64,000 nucleotides of DNA from Pantoea agglomerans NBRC 102470. Lineage in GTDB: Bacteria; Pseudomonadota; Gammaproteobacteria; Enterobacterales; Enterobacteriaceae. The notes beneath the pieces are model-generated. The model made no database searches, had not been told where the DNA came from, and saw nothing but the letters and a program-made list of their open reading frames with translations. The stretch is from contig NZ_BCZA01000007.1 in the NCBI RefSeq assembly GCF_001598475.1, positions 186,001 to 250,000 on the forward strand, written 5' to 3'. The position numbers and the translations under genes were made by a program. This document shows, in pieces, positions 49,074-58,228 of this stretch (position 1 is its first letter; every line of letters begins with the position of its first letter).

Positions 49074-51347
49074 ATGAAAACCAAAGTGCCACATCTGGCG
49101 CACTGGGGCGCCTTTACCGCCGTCACTGAAAACGATCGCCTGATTGGCTGCGAACCTTTCTTCGCCGATGCCGATCCGTCACCGATGATCCACACCATTC
49201 CTGAACTGGTCTATTCCGACAAACGCATTCGTCAGCCGATGGTGCGGCGCTCGTGGCTGAAGTCACGCGAAAAAAGCGACCGTACGCTGCGTGGCCGGGA
49301 GGATTTTGTTGCCGTCGACTGGGAAACCGCACTGGATCTGGTGGCGGAGGAGAATCGCCGCATTCGCGAGCGCTATGGCGCATCGGGCATTTTCAACGGC
49401 TCCTACGGCTGGTCATCGGCCGGACGTGTTAACCATGCCCGCACCCTGATTCGTCGCTTCTACTTTCAGGGCGGCGGCGGTGTTGATCAGCAGGGTAACT
49501 ACAGCTGGGGCGCCGCGCAGTTCTTCCTGCCCTATGTGATTGGCACCTACATGCCGCTGACCGGGCGCGTCACCGAATGGCCGCAGGTGGTGGAACATGC
49601 CGAAATTTTTGTCGCCTTTGGTGGGCTGGCGCTGAAAAACGCCCAGGTCGCCTCGGGGGGCGCAGGGCAGCACAGCCTGAAACCGGCGCTGATGCAGCTG
49701 GCGGCCAAAGGCACGCCGGTGATCAACATCAGCCCGATGCGGGATGACTGCCCGGAATTTGTTAACGCCGAGTGGATTCCGATTCGCCCCAACACCGACG
49801 TGGCGCTGATGCTGGCGCTGGGTCATGAGATCACCCAGCGCGGCGCGGTTGACGAAGCGTTTCTCGCCAGCCACTGCACCGGCTGGCCGCAGCTGCGCGC
49901 CTATCTGCTGGGCGAAACCGACGGCGTGGCGAAAACCGCCGGCTGGGCCAGTCGTATCACCGGCATCCCGGCCGATCGCATTGTGCAGCTGGCGCAGCAG
50001 CTCACCGGCAAGCGCAGCTTTATTACCTGCTCCTATTCCGTTCAGCGCGCCCATCGCGGCGAGCAGCCTTACTGGATGATGATTGCGCTGTCGTCGATGC
50101 TTGGCCAGCCAGGCCTGCCGGGCGCAGGTTTCTCTTTTGGTCACGGTTCGATGAACAGCGTCGGCAACCCGCGCCAGGAAGGTCCGGCTCCGATGATGAG
50201 CACCGGCCCCAATCCTTCCGGGCTGTCGATTCCGGTGGCGCGGATCAGCGATATGCTGCTCAATCCCGGCCAGCCTTACCGCTTTCAGGGCGAAACCCTG
50301 CACTATCCCGACATTCACATGGTGCACTGGGCGGGCGGCAATCCTTTCCATCATCACCAGCAGCTCAACCGGCTGGTGGAGGGCTGGCAGCGGCCCGATA
50401 CGGTCGTGGTGCAGGATATCGTCTGGACACCCGCCGCGCAGATGGCGGACATCGTACTGCCCGCGACCACCACGCTGGAGCGCAATGACATCGGCGGCTC
50501 CTCCCGTGACCGCTTTGTGCTGGCGATGCATCAGGCGATTAAACCGCAGCATCAGGCGCGCAACGACTTCGATATTTTTGCTGACCTGGCGGAGCGCCTC
50601 GGCTACCGCGATACCTTCACCGAAGGGCGCAACGAGATGCAGTGGATCGCCCATCTTTATCAGCAGTGTGCGACGGCGCATCAGCGTAAAGGCATCGATT
50701 TCCCGTCGTTTGAGGAGTTCTGGCAGCGCGGCTTTGTGGAGATCCCCGAAGGGGGCAAACCCTATCAGTTTATGGATGATTTCCGTGCCGATCCGCAGGC
50801 CAATCCGATTAAAACTGCCAGCGGCAAAATCGAGCTCTTCAGCCAGACCATTGCGGACTACCAGCTGGACGATTTCGCCGGCCATCCGGAATGGCGTGAA
50901 CCCCAGGAGTGGCTCGGTTCGCCGGTCAGCCGCGACTATCCGCTGCACATGATCTCGATTCAGCCTTCCGACCGGTTACACAGTCAGCTGGATGCGACAG
51001 AAACGGTGCAGGGCAATAAAACCGCCGGACACGAAACGCTCTACATGCATCCGCAGGATGCGGCCGCGCGCGGGCTGGTGGAGGGCGACGAGATAGAGGT
51101 GAGCAACGCACGCGGCGTGATGCTGGCGGGCGTGCGGATCACCGATGGCGTGACGCAGGGCGTGGTGATTATCGCCACCGGCGCCTGGTTTGATCCCGGC
51201 TTTGGCAAGGCGTGGCAGCCGCACGATCGCGCGGGTAACCCCAACGTGCTGACGCTCGACATCGGCACCTCGTCGCTGACTCAGGGGCCAAACGCCATGA
51301 GCTGCCTGGTGGAAATCAAAAAACATCAGGATTGCACAATAGCGTAA
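49074..51347 (+). CDS. BisC/DMSO-reductase-family molybdoenzyme, cytosolic
   Basis: This is a bis-molybdopterin-guanine-dinucleotide oxidoreductase of the BisC/TorA/DmsA type. It has 757 residues, with no Tat or Sec signal and no N-terminal Fe-S cysteines, which fits a soluble single-subunit enzyme such as biotin sulfoxide reductase. The probable Mo ligand is Ser115 in GSYGWSSAGR. Cofactor-binding segments include VINISPMRDD, HWAGGNPFHHHQQLNR, ADIVLPATTTLERNDIGG and the C-terminal LHSQLDATE. It diverges clearly from E. coli BisC as I recall it, so the substrate (biotin or methionine sulfoxide, TMAO, or other) is not assigned. No partner subunit is adjacent. Confidence 0.85.
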   Translation: MKTKVPHLAHWGAFTAVTENDRLIGCEPFFADADPSPMIHTIPELVYSDKRIRQPMVRRSWLKSREKSDRTLRGREDFVAVDWETALDLVAEENRRIRERYGASGIFNGSYGWSSAGRVNHARTLIRRFYFQGGGGVDQQGNYSWGAAQFFLPYVIGTYMPLTGRVTEWPQVVEHAEIFVAFGGLALKNAQVASGGAGQHSLKPALMQLAAKGTPVINISPMRDDCPEFVNAEWIPIRPNTDVALMLALGHEITQRGAVDEAFLASHCTGWPQLRAYLLGETDGVAKTAGWASRITGIPADRIVQLAQQLTGKRSFITCSYSVQRAHRGEQPYWMMIALSSMLGQPGLPGAGFSFGHGSMNSVGNPRQEGPAPMMSTGPNPSGLSIPVARISDMLLNPGQPYRFQGETLHYPDIHMVHWAGGNPFHHHQQLNRLVEGWQRPDTVVVQDIVWTPAAQMADIVLPATTTLERNDIGGSSRDRFVLAMHQAIKPQHQARNDFDIFADLAERLGYRDTFTEGRNEMQWIAHLYQQCATAHQRKGIDFPSFEEFWQRGFVEIPEGGKPYQFMDDFRADPQANPIKTASGKIELFSQTIADYQLDDFAGHPEWREPQEWLGSPVSRDYPLHMISIQPSDRLHSQLDATETVQGNKTAGHETLYMHPQDAAARGLVEGDEIEVSNARGVMLAGVRITDGVTQGVVIIATGAWFDPGFGKAWQPHDRAGNPNVLTLDIGTSSLTQGPNAMSCLVEIKKHQDCTIA

Positions 51348-51360
51348 GGATCTCATGGCT

Positions 51361-51392
51361 GGTTACATTTTGCCGGTAACTGTTGCGTTTGA
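51361..51392 (+). promoter_or_regulatory. Possible OmpR site upstream of the first Omr sRNA
   Basis: GTTACATTTTG followed by GGTAACTGTTGCG resembles the direct-repeat GTTACA-type OmpR boxes seen upstream of omrA and omrB in relatives. A TACATT -10 element lies at 51421-51426, seven bases before the sRNA start. The -35 region is poor, as expected for an activated promoter. Confidence 0.4.
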
Positions 51393-51432
51393 GAGATGGC
51401 AGCCGATCGATCCCTCTTGCTACATTCAGGGT

Positions 51433-51509
51433 CCCAGAGGTATTGATGGGTGAACATCAATAGATTTTCTTGATTACACCAACCTGCGCAGATGCGCAGG
51501 TTTTTTTTT
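51433..51509 (+). ncRNA. omrB: Omr-family small RNA (OmrB-like)
   Basis: OmrA and OmrB are Hfq-dependent sRNAs, induced by EnvZ-OmpR, that lower synthesis of outer-membrane receptors and curli regulators. This copy starts with CCCAGAGGTATTGATGGGTG, the seed region characteristic of the family. It ends with ATTACACCAACC and the terminator CCTGCGC-AGAT-GCGCAGG plus nine T residues. At about 77 nt it is closest to OmrB, and it is the copy on the galR side. The symbol is tentative. FepA, encoded in this window, is among the kinds of receptor the family represses in E. coli. Confidence 0.88.
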
Positions 51510-51626
51510 GCCAGAAATCGGCTGCCGATAACGAACTGATACACAGTTTTCCTGTTATACGGCCAGCGCTTTCTTTATAACTGCTGGCACCAGCCCCTTT
51601 CTCTTTATTTTGCGCAGCGGAATGCC

Positions 51627-53366
51627 ATGCCCCGGATTAAAAAACTACTGGGAAAAGACCAGATAAAAGCGCCGTTTAACCCTTTTCGTTTCCGACTGAT
51701 CTGCCTGGGTGTCACGACCTGTCTGGTGGTGCTGCTGGCGCGCGTCGCGGACCTGCAGTTCCTGAATCAGCCGATGCTGGAGCACGAAGCGGATCAGCGA
51801 TCGCTGCGTACCGTGACGCTGCCGACCAGTCGCGGCACGCTGCTGGATCGTAACGGTGAAGCGCTGGCGCTCAGCGTCCCGTCGCGCGACGTGATTGCCG
51901 ATCCGCAGCGTGTGCTGGAGAGCAACCCCGATTTTACCAGTGCCAAATGGGCCTATCTGGCGGCGGCGCTTAACACCCGTCCCGAAGAGCTGGCGGCGCA
52001 GATCACCGCCAACCCGAAACGTCGCTTCCTCTATCTGGGGCGTAAAGTCGAGCTGGGCATCGCCAAAGATATTAAAGAGCTGAAGCTGAAAGGCATCAGC
52101 GAAGTCTATGACGACAGCCGTTTCTATCCGATGAGCGAGGCCTCTGCGCCGCTGATCGGCATCGTCGGGGCGGATAACGTCGGCCTGAACGGACTGGAAA
52201 AGGGCTTTGATAAAGTATTGCAGGGCGAGCCGGGCAAAGAGGTCTATCGGCAGGATGCCGCGGGCAATATCATCGCGATGATCAACTATCAGCCGCCAAC
52301 CCAGCCGCCGACGGTACAGCTCAGCATCGACAAATATGACCAGTACACGCTCTACAGCAAACTGCGCGACGGCGTACTGATCAACAAGGCGGACTCGGGT
52401 GCGGCCGTGCTGGTGAAAATCGACACCGGCGAGATTCTGGCGATGGCCTCCTATCCGTCGTTCAACCCCAACAACTATGAAGGGGCAACGCCCGCGCAGA
52501 TGCGTAACTCTGCCATCAATGACAGCTACGAACCGGGATCGACCGTCAAACCGTTAGTGGTGATGGAAGCGCTGGAGCGCCACCTGGTGCGCCCGGATTC
52601 GGTGATCGACACCACGCCTTACAGCGTTAACGGCCACCTGATCCGCGATGTCGGCCACTGGCCGCGCCTGACCATGACCGGCATTCTGCAAAAATCGAGC
52701 GACATCGGCGTGTCACACCTCGCGCTGGCGATGCCCGCCGAAGCGCTGGTCAACACCTATCATGCGTTCGGCCTTGGCAAACCAACCGGCTTAGGGCTGA
52801 CCGGCGAAAGCGTCGGCTACTTTCCGTTGCACCGCACCCGCTGGGCAGATATCGAGCGAGCCACCTTCTCCTTTGGCTATGGCCTGCGTGTGACGCCGCT
52901 GCAGATTGCCCGCGAATACGCCACGCTCGGCTCCTATGGCATTTACCGTCCGCTGTCGATCACCCGCGTTACGCCACCGGTCATGGGACGCCAGGTCGCC
53001 AACCCGGAAACGGTGAAAGAGGTGGTGCACATGCTGGAGAGTGACGTCCTGCCGGGCGGAACCGGGCTGAAAGCTGCGGTGCCGGGCTACCGTCTGGCAA
53101 CCAAAACCGGTACGGCGGAAAAAATGGGCACCAGCGGCAAGTATGATGGCGGCTACGTCAACTACACCGCCGGTCTCGCTCCCGCCAGTCATCCTGAAGT
53201 GGCACTGGTGGTGATGATCAACCATCCGACGGCGGGCGATCACTTCGGTGGCTCGGTTGCTGCACCGGTGTTCGGCAATATCATGGGACCAGTACTGAAA
53301 CACATGAATATTGCACCGGATGCCATCTACACCAAACCGGCGGCCACTCCTTCAGATAAATCTTAG
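51627..53366 (+). CDS. FtsI-like class B penicillin-binding protein (PBP3 paralogue)
   Basis: This is a peptidoglycan transpeptidase related to FtsI (PBP3). It has 579 residues: a cytoplasmic N-terminus, one membrane helix (about 22-40), a pedestal domain with RGTLLDRNGEALALS and GLEKGFDKVLQG, then the transpeptidase. Active-site motifs are STVK (Ser305, Lys308), SSD (357-359, where FtsI has SSN) and KTGTAEK (493-495). It is not in a dcw cluster but between two Omr sRNA genes, so it is probably an accessory PBP3, like the second PBP3 known in Salmonella. The start ATG has only a weak GCGGA upstream. Confidence 0.88.
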   Translation: MPRIKKLLGKDQIKAPFNPFRFRLICLGVTTCLVVLLARVADLQFLNQPMLEHEADQRSLRTVTLPTSRGTLLDRNGEALALSVPSRDVIADPQRVLESNPDFTSAKWAYLAAALNTRPEELAAQITANPKRRFLYLGRKVELGIAKDIKELKLKGISEVYDDSRFYPMSEASAPLIGIVGADNVGLNGLEKGFDKVLQGEPGKEVYRQDAAGNIIAMINYQPPTQPPTVQLSIDKYDQYTLYSKLRDGVLINKADSGAAVLVKIDTGEILAMASYPSFNPNNYEGATPAQMRNSAINDSYEPGSTVKPLVVMEALERHLVRPDSVIDTTPYSVNGHLIRDVGHWPRLTMTGILQKSSDIGVSHLALAMPAEALVNTYHAFGLGKPTGLGLTGESVGYFPLHRTRWADIERATFSFGYGLRVTPLQIAREYATLGSYGIYRPLSITRVTPPVMGRQVANPETVKEVVHMLESDVLPGGTGLKAAVPGYRLATKTGTAEKMGTSGKYDGGYVNYTAGLAPASHPEVALVVMINHPTAGDHFGGSVAAPVFGNIMGPVLKHMNIAPDAIYTKPAATPSDKS

Positions 53367-53480
53367 ATAAATCAGAGTGTAAGCGAGGCGTGAAGGATAT
53401 TCACACCTCGTTGCACTTCCCCGAATTCGGTTGCGTTTTCCTGCTGTCTCCGCGCGGTCAATCAGTGCGAGGATAGCAGT

Positions 53481-53571
53481 CCCAGAGGTATTGATGGGTG
53501 TGAAAACAACACCGCTTCGGCAGTGAGACCCTGTTATTACACCAACCCACGCAGATGCGTGGGTTTTTTTT
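53481..53571 (+). ncRNA. omrA: Omr-family small RNA (OmrA-like)
   Basis: This second Omr copy has the same 20-base 5' end, CCCAGAGGTATTGATGGGTG, and the same ATTACACCAACC before the terminator CCCACGC-AGAT-GCGTGGG plus eight T residues. The middle differs and contains GAGACCCTGT, recalling OmrA. It is about 91 nt and lies on the aas side, as OmrA does in E. coli. Two terminator base pairs differ from the first copy in a compensatory way, which supports real RNA structure. The -10 region (GGATAG) is weaker than that of the other copy. Confidence 0.86.
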
Positions 53572-53786
53572 GCCTGCTCGCCTGAGCCTGCCGTTACCGC
53601 TGTAAAAACCGCCGCTAAATCAACATCGTTCTTAACGAAACCCTGACAGTTTGCCAATAGAAAGGCGCGTCGCCTTTCACTGATAATGGCCGCCGTGAAG
53701 CCTGGCGGTTTTTTGTCCGCCGCCGCTCACTGCCGCATTCCGCACGTTCCGGGATTTCTTTTTCTGCTTATCTGAAGAGTTCGACG
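53572..53786 (+). other. mdtA leader region with hairpins
   Basis: Part of the 420-bp gap between the PBP gene and mdtA, after the Omr sRNA. It holds a perfect AAAGGCG/CGCCTTT hairpin (53661-53677) and a second CCGCC/GGCGG stem followed by six T residues (53690-53714), which looks like a terminator. That is 73 bases ahead of the mdtA ATG. No ORF or recognisable promoter consensus was seen. Confidence 0.5.
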
Positions 53787-54998
53787 ATGACTCACCTTTC
53801 TCGCCCCGCGCGTTCCTTTGGGCTTAAATGGCTGCTCCTGTTGCTGGTGATGGCGATTATCGCTGGGGTTATCTGGCGTCTGCTGGCGGCGGGTCACGGG
53901 CCGGGCGAGGGGATGCCGTCGGGCAGACCGGGTGCGCATGGCATGATGGGCGGAGGGGCGACGCTGGTTCACAGCGGTGTCGCCAGCACGGCGGATGTGC
54001 CGGTGTGGCTGAATGCGCTCGGCACGGTCATCCCCAACGCCAGCGTCACGGTGACCAGCCGCGTTGACGGCCAGCTGGAGCAGGTTTTCTTTACCGAGGG
54101 ACAGAAAGTCAGCGCCGGGCAGCTGCTGGCGCAGATCGATCCGCGCAGCTTTCAGGCCACGCTGAACCAGTATCAGGGCGAACTCAGTGAAAACCAGGCG
54201 CTGCTGAAAAGTGCGGAGCTGACGCTGGCGCGCTACCGCAAACTGGCGGCGCAGGATGCACTGGCGCGTCAGGATCTGGACAGCCAGATTGCCACTGTCG
54301 GGCAGTATCGCGGTGCGGTCGCCGCCGATCAGGCGCAGATCGCCAGTGCCAGACTCAGCATTGAATATGCCCGGATCACTGCCCCGATCAGCGGGCGCGT
54401 CGGCCTGCGTCAGGTCGATCCCGGCAACATGGTTCAGAGTGCCAGCAGCACCGGCCTGGTGACTATTACCCAGATGCAGCCCGCCGCCGTGACCTTTAGC
54501 GTGCCGCAAAGCGAAATCCCGACGCTGGTCAGCGTGCTGCATCAGGGGCAGAGCCTGCCCGCCACGCTGTATGATCAGGACAACCAGCATCAGCTCGGCA
54601 GCGGCGAGGTGAAGTTCATCAGCAACCAGATCGACACCGCCACCGGCACCGTGGCGCTGAAAGCGGTGTTCGCCAACCAGGATGAGTCGCTGTTTGCCAA
54701 TCAGTTTGTGAATCTGCGGCTGCAGACCCGGGTGCTGAAAGGCGCGACGGTGATCCCGGCCCAGGCGCTGCAGCTGAGCAGCGACGGCAGCTTTGTCTTT
54801 GTGATCAATCAGGATCACAGCGTCACGCGCAAAGCGGTCACCACCGGTCCCGCTTTCGGAGACGATCAGCAGGCGATCCTCAGCGGCGTTTCGCCGGGCG
54901 ATCGGCTGGTGACGGAAGGGATCGATCGTCTGACCAGCGGCAGCAAAGTGTCGCTGGCTGATGAGACGCCTGCCGCTGCGGGTGCTGTGTCGAAATGA
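53787..54998 (+). CDS. mdtA: MdtA-like RND efflux membrane fusion protein
   Basis: This periplasmic adaptor links the RND pump to the outer-membrane channel. It has 403 residues: one N-terminal membrane helix (about 14-32), a Gly/Met/Pro-rich linker, and then the barrel-sandwich/lipoyl halves ([38 protein letters not shown]) around a coiled-coil hairpin (about 125-185). A beta-barrel domain and a membrane-proximal domain with [18 protein letters not shown] follow. GAAGAG precedes the ATG. It overlaps mdtB by ATGA. The relation is to MdtA/MuxA; the symbol is by similarity. Confidence 0.87.
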   Translation: MTHLSRPARSFGLKWLLLLLVMAIIAGVIWRLLAAGHGPGEGMPSGRPGAHGMMGGGATLVHSGVASTADVPVWLNALGTVIPNASVTVTSRVDGQLEQVFFTEGQKVSAGQLLAQIDPRSFQATLNQYQGELSENQALLKSAELTLARYRKLAAQDALARQDLDSQIATVGQYRGAVAADQAQIASARLSIEYARITAPISGRVGLRQVDPGNMVQSASSTGLVTITQMQPAAVTFSVPQSEIPTLVSVLHQGQSLPATLYDQDNQHQLGSGEVKFISNQIDTATGTVALKAVFANQDESLFANQFVNLRLQTRVLKGATVIPAQALQLSSDGSFVFVINQDHSVTRKAVTTGPAFGDDQQAILSGVSPGDRLVTEGIDRLTSGSKVSLADETPAAAGAVSK

Positions 54999-57900
54999 AC
55001 CCGTCGCGCCTGTTTATTCTGCGTCCGGTCGCCACCATTCTGCTGATGGTCGGCGTGCTGATCGCCGGCATTTTTGCCTGGAAATTCCTCTCTACCTCGG
55101 CGCTGCCGCAGGTCGACTATCCGATCATTCAGGTCACCACGCTCTATCCGGGTGCCAGCCCGGATGTGATGGCGTCGTCGGTCACCTCACCGCTGGAGCG
55201 CCAGTTAGGGCAGATGGCGGGGCTGAGCCAGATGAGCTCCACCAGTGCCAGCGGCTCCTCGATCATTACCCTGAAGTTCAGCCTCGATCTGTCGCTGGAT
55301 GTCGCCGAGCAGGAGGTGCAGGCAGCGATCAATGCGGCGAATAACCTGCTGCCCGACGACCTGCCCAATCCGCCGACCTACAAAAAGGTCAATCCGGCGG
55401 ACAGCGCGGTGGTGACGCTGGCGGCGAGCTCCAGCACGCTGCCGTTGACCGCGGTGCAGGATCTGGTCAACACCCGGGTGGCGCTGAAGCTGTCGCAGAT
55501 CTCCGGCGTCGGGATGGTGACGCTGGCGGGCGGCCACCAGCCGGCGATTCGGGTGCAGATGAATCCTCAGGCGCTGGCGGCGCATCATCTGACGCTGGAG
55601 GCGGTAAATACGCTGATTGGCAACAGCAACGTCAATGGCTCCAAAGGCGGCTTTGACGGGAAATATCATTCGGTGACCATTGACGCCAACGACCAGCTGC
55701 GCACCGCAACCGAGTACGGCAACCTCATCCTCAGCTATGAGAATGGCGCGGCGCTGCGCCTGAAAGATATCGCCCACATTGAACAGGGCCCGGAAAACAG
55801 CTTCCAGTCGGCGTGGGCCAACAACCAGCCCGCGATTGTGATCAGCGTGCAGCGCCAGCCGGGCGCGAACGTCATCCAGGTGGTGGACAACATCAAGGCG
55901 CAGCTCCCCGCGCTGCAGGCGGCACTGCCGGACGGGGTGAAGATGACCATTCTCTCCGATCGCACCCAGACCATTCGCGCCTCGATCAGCGACGTGCAGT
56001 TTGAACTGATGCTGTCGATTGCGCTGGTGGTGATGGTGACTTTCCTGTTCCTGCGCAACGTGGCCGCCACGCTGATTCCGAGCGTGGCAGTGCCGCTGTC
56101 GCTGGTCGGCACCTTTGGTGTGATGTATCTGGCGGGCTTCAGCCTGAATAATCTGTCGCTGATGGCGCTGACTATCGCCACCGGTTTTGTCATTGATGAC
56201 GCCATCGTGGTGGTCGAGAACATCTCCCGGCGGCTGGAGCAGGGTGAGTCGCCGATGGAAGCGGCGCTGAAAGGCTCCCGGCAGATTGGCTTCACCATTA
56301 TCTCGCTGACCTTTTCCCTGATTGCGGTGCTGATCCCGCTGCTGTTTATGGGCGATGTAGTCGGGCGACTGTTCCGGGAGTTTGCGATTACCCTGGCGGT
56401 GGCAATTCTGGTGTCGATGGTGGTATCGCTGACCCTGACACCGATGCTGTGTGCGTATCTGCTGCGCCACATTCCGCCCGAACAGCAGTCGACGTTTGCC
56501 CGCAAGGGCGGCGAACTGTTTGATGCCCTGGTGCGCGGTTATGATCGGCTGCTGAACGTGGTACTGAACCATCAGAAACTGACGCTGCTGGTGGCGCTGG
56601 CCACCTTCGGGCTGACGGCGCTGCTCTACATGATGGTGCCGAAAGGCTTCTTCCCGACCCAGGATACCGGGCTGATTCAGGGCATTACCGTCGCCTCACA
56701 GGACGTCTCGTTTAACGCCATGGCAACGCGGCAGCAGGCGTTGTCGGCGCGGATCCTGAAAAACCCGGCGGTGGAGAGCGTCTCATCGACGATCGGCATC
56801 GACGGCACCAACACCAGCCTTAACAGCGGACGATTGCAGATCAACCTTAAGCCGTTTGGCTCGCGTGATGTGAAAGCGGGTGAGGTGATTAAACAACTGC
56901 AACAGGCGACCGCCGATGTGGCGGGCATCCGGCTCTATCTGCAACCGGCGCAGGATCTCACCGTCAACGATCAGGTCTCGCCGAGTCAGTATCAGTTCAC
57001 CCTCGATGATGCCGACAGTGAAAATCTGGTCAGCGAGTCGCCGAAACTGGTGGCGGCATTGCAGCAGCGGCCCGAGTTTAATGGCGTGGTAAGTAACCTG
57101 CAGGATCAGGGGCGCGTCTCTTACGTTGAGCTGAACCGCGATAAAGCGGCGCGCTTCGGCATTACTGCCTCGGATGTGGACACCGCGCTCTATAACGCCT
57201 TTGGTCAGCGGCTGGTCTCCACCATCTTCACCCAGTCGAATCAGTATCGGGTGGTGCTGGAAGTGGCTCCGGCATACCAGCAGGGTCCGGCGTCGTTTGA
57301 TGATGTCTGGCTGCAATCGTCCGGCAGCAGCAGTTCGGCGTCGTCATCCACCAGCACGACTTCATCAACGTCAACGTCTTCGTCAACATCTACGTCTTCG
57401 TCGACGTCCACTTCAGCCTCTGACACCAGCGCCAGCACCACCAGCAGCGGCATGGTCAAACTCACCTCTATCGCCACTATCCACCAGCGCACCGGCTCGC
57501 TGATGCACATGCGGCTGAATCAGTTTCCGGCGGTGATGATCTCCTTCAACCTTAATCCGGGCTATTCGCTGGAGGATGGACTGCGGGCGATCGCGGACGT
57601 GCAGCAGCAGCTGCAGCTGCAGCTGCCGGAGAGCACCACGCTGCGTTATCAGGGGGAAACCTCGGCGTTTCAGAGCGCCACCGGTAACACGCTGTGGCTG
57701 ATTCTGGCGGCGCTGATCACCATGTATGTGGTGCTCGGCATCCTCTACGAAAGCTTTATCCATCCGGTGACCATCCTCTCTACGCTGCCGTCGGCGGCGG
57801 TGGGCGCGCTGCTGACGCTGCTGCTGGCGGGCACCGAATTCAGCCTGATTGCGCTGATTGGGGTGATCCTGCTGATCGGCATCGTGAAAAAGAACGCCAT

Positions 57901-58228
57901 CATGATGATCGACTTCGCGCTGGAGGCGGAACACCATCAGCAACTCAGCGCGCGCGACGCGATTCATCAGGCCTGCCTGCTGCGCTTCCGCCCGATTCTG
58001 ATGACGACGATGGCGGCGCTGCTGGGTGCGCTGCCGCTGATGCTGGCCTCCGGCTCCGGGGCAGAGCTGCGTCAGCCGCTGGGGCTGGTGATTGTCGGCG
58101 GGCTGATTGTCAGTCAGGTGCTGACACTCTTCTCCACGCCGGTCATCTACCTCCTGTTTGATGGGCTGGCGCAGCGCGGTAACGCCTGGGTGAAACGCCG
58201 TCAGCAGCGGGCGCGGAGCGGGCAATGA
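54995..58228 (+). CDS. mdtB: MdtB-like RND efflux pump with a Ser/Thr-rich insert
   Basis: This inner-membrane proton-driven drug exporter is expected to form a mixed trimer with the next gene product. It has 1077 residues with 12 membrane helices and two large periplasmic loops. The proton-relay acidic pair is in [13 protein letters not shown] (helix 4), and other RND marks are [16 protein letters not shown] and [15 protein letters not shown]. Residues 775-818 form a tract with 39 Ser/Thr of 44. It is absent from the paralogue next door and probably sits in a loop near the docking domain. Coupled to both neighbours by four-base overlaps. Confidence 0.9.
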   Translation: MNPSRLFILRPVATILLMVGVLIAGIFAWKFLSTSALPQVDYPIIQVTTLYPGASPDVMASSVTSPLERQLGQMAGLSQMSSTSASGSSIITLKFSLDLSLDVAEQEVQAAINAANNLLPDDLPNPPTYKKVNPADSAVVTLAASSSTLPLTAVQDLVNTRVALKLSQISGVGMVTLAGGHQPAIRVQMNPQALAAHHLTLEAVNTLIGNSNVNGSKGGFDGKYHSVTIDANDQLRTATEYGNLILSYENGAALRLKDIAHIEQGPENSFQSAWANNQPAIVISVQRQPGANVIQVVDNIKAQLPALQAALPDGVKMTILSDRTQTIRASISDVQFELMLSIALVVMVTFLFLRNVAATLIPSVAVPLSLVGTFGVMYLAGFSLNNLSLMALTIATGFVIDDAIVVVENISRRLEQGESPMEAALKGSRQIGFTIISLTFSLIAVLIPLLFMGDVVGRLFREFAITLAVAILVSMVVSLTLTPMLCAYLLRHIPPEQQSTFARKGGELFDALVRGYDRLLNVVLNHQKLTLLVALATFGLTALLYMMVPKGFFPTQDTGLIQGITVASQDVSFNAMATRQQALSARILKNPAVESVSSTIGIDGTNTSLNSGRLQINLKPFGSRDVKAGEVIKQLQQATADVAGIRLYLQPAQDLTVNDQVSPSQYQFTLDDADSENLVSESPKLVAALQQRPEFNGVVSNLQDQGRVSYVELNRDKAARFGITASDVDTALYNAFGQRLVSTIFTQSNQYRVVLEVAPAYQQGPASFDDVWLQSSGSSSSASSSTSTTSSTSTSSSTSTSSSTSTSASDTSASTTSSGMVKLTSIATIHQRTGSLMHMRLNQFPAVMISFNLNPGYSLEDGLRAIADVQQQLQLQLPESTTLRYQGETSAFQSATGNTLWLILAALITMYVVLGILYESFIHPVTILSTLPSAAVGALLTLLLAGTEFSLIALIGVILLIGIVKKNAIMMIDFALEAEHHQQLSARDAIHQACLLRFRPILMTTMAALLGALPLMLASGSGAELRQPLGLVIVGGLIVSQVLTLFSTPVIYLLFDGLAQRGNAWVKRRQQRARSGQ
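57317..57448 (+). repeat. Ser/Thr-coding low-complexity tract in mdtB
   Basis: The tract codes for 44 residues, 39 of them Ser or Thr. Inside it, 57365-57418 holds three 18-bp units coding for STSTSS-type hexamers (the last ending in SA). The units differ at synonymous positions, so they are not a fresh slippage product. Confidence 0.8.

Noticed and set aside
49413-50948. A 511-codon open frame opposite the molybdoenzyme
   Set aside because: Antisense shadow of a well-supported gene; its composition is Arg/His/Gln-rich and lacks any known motif.
55205-56572. A 455-codon open frame opposite mdtB, and similar ones opposite mdtC, the outer-membrane factor and aas
   Set aside because: All lie antisense to conserved genes, share the same Gln/His/Arg-rich composition and have no independent support.
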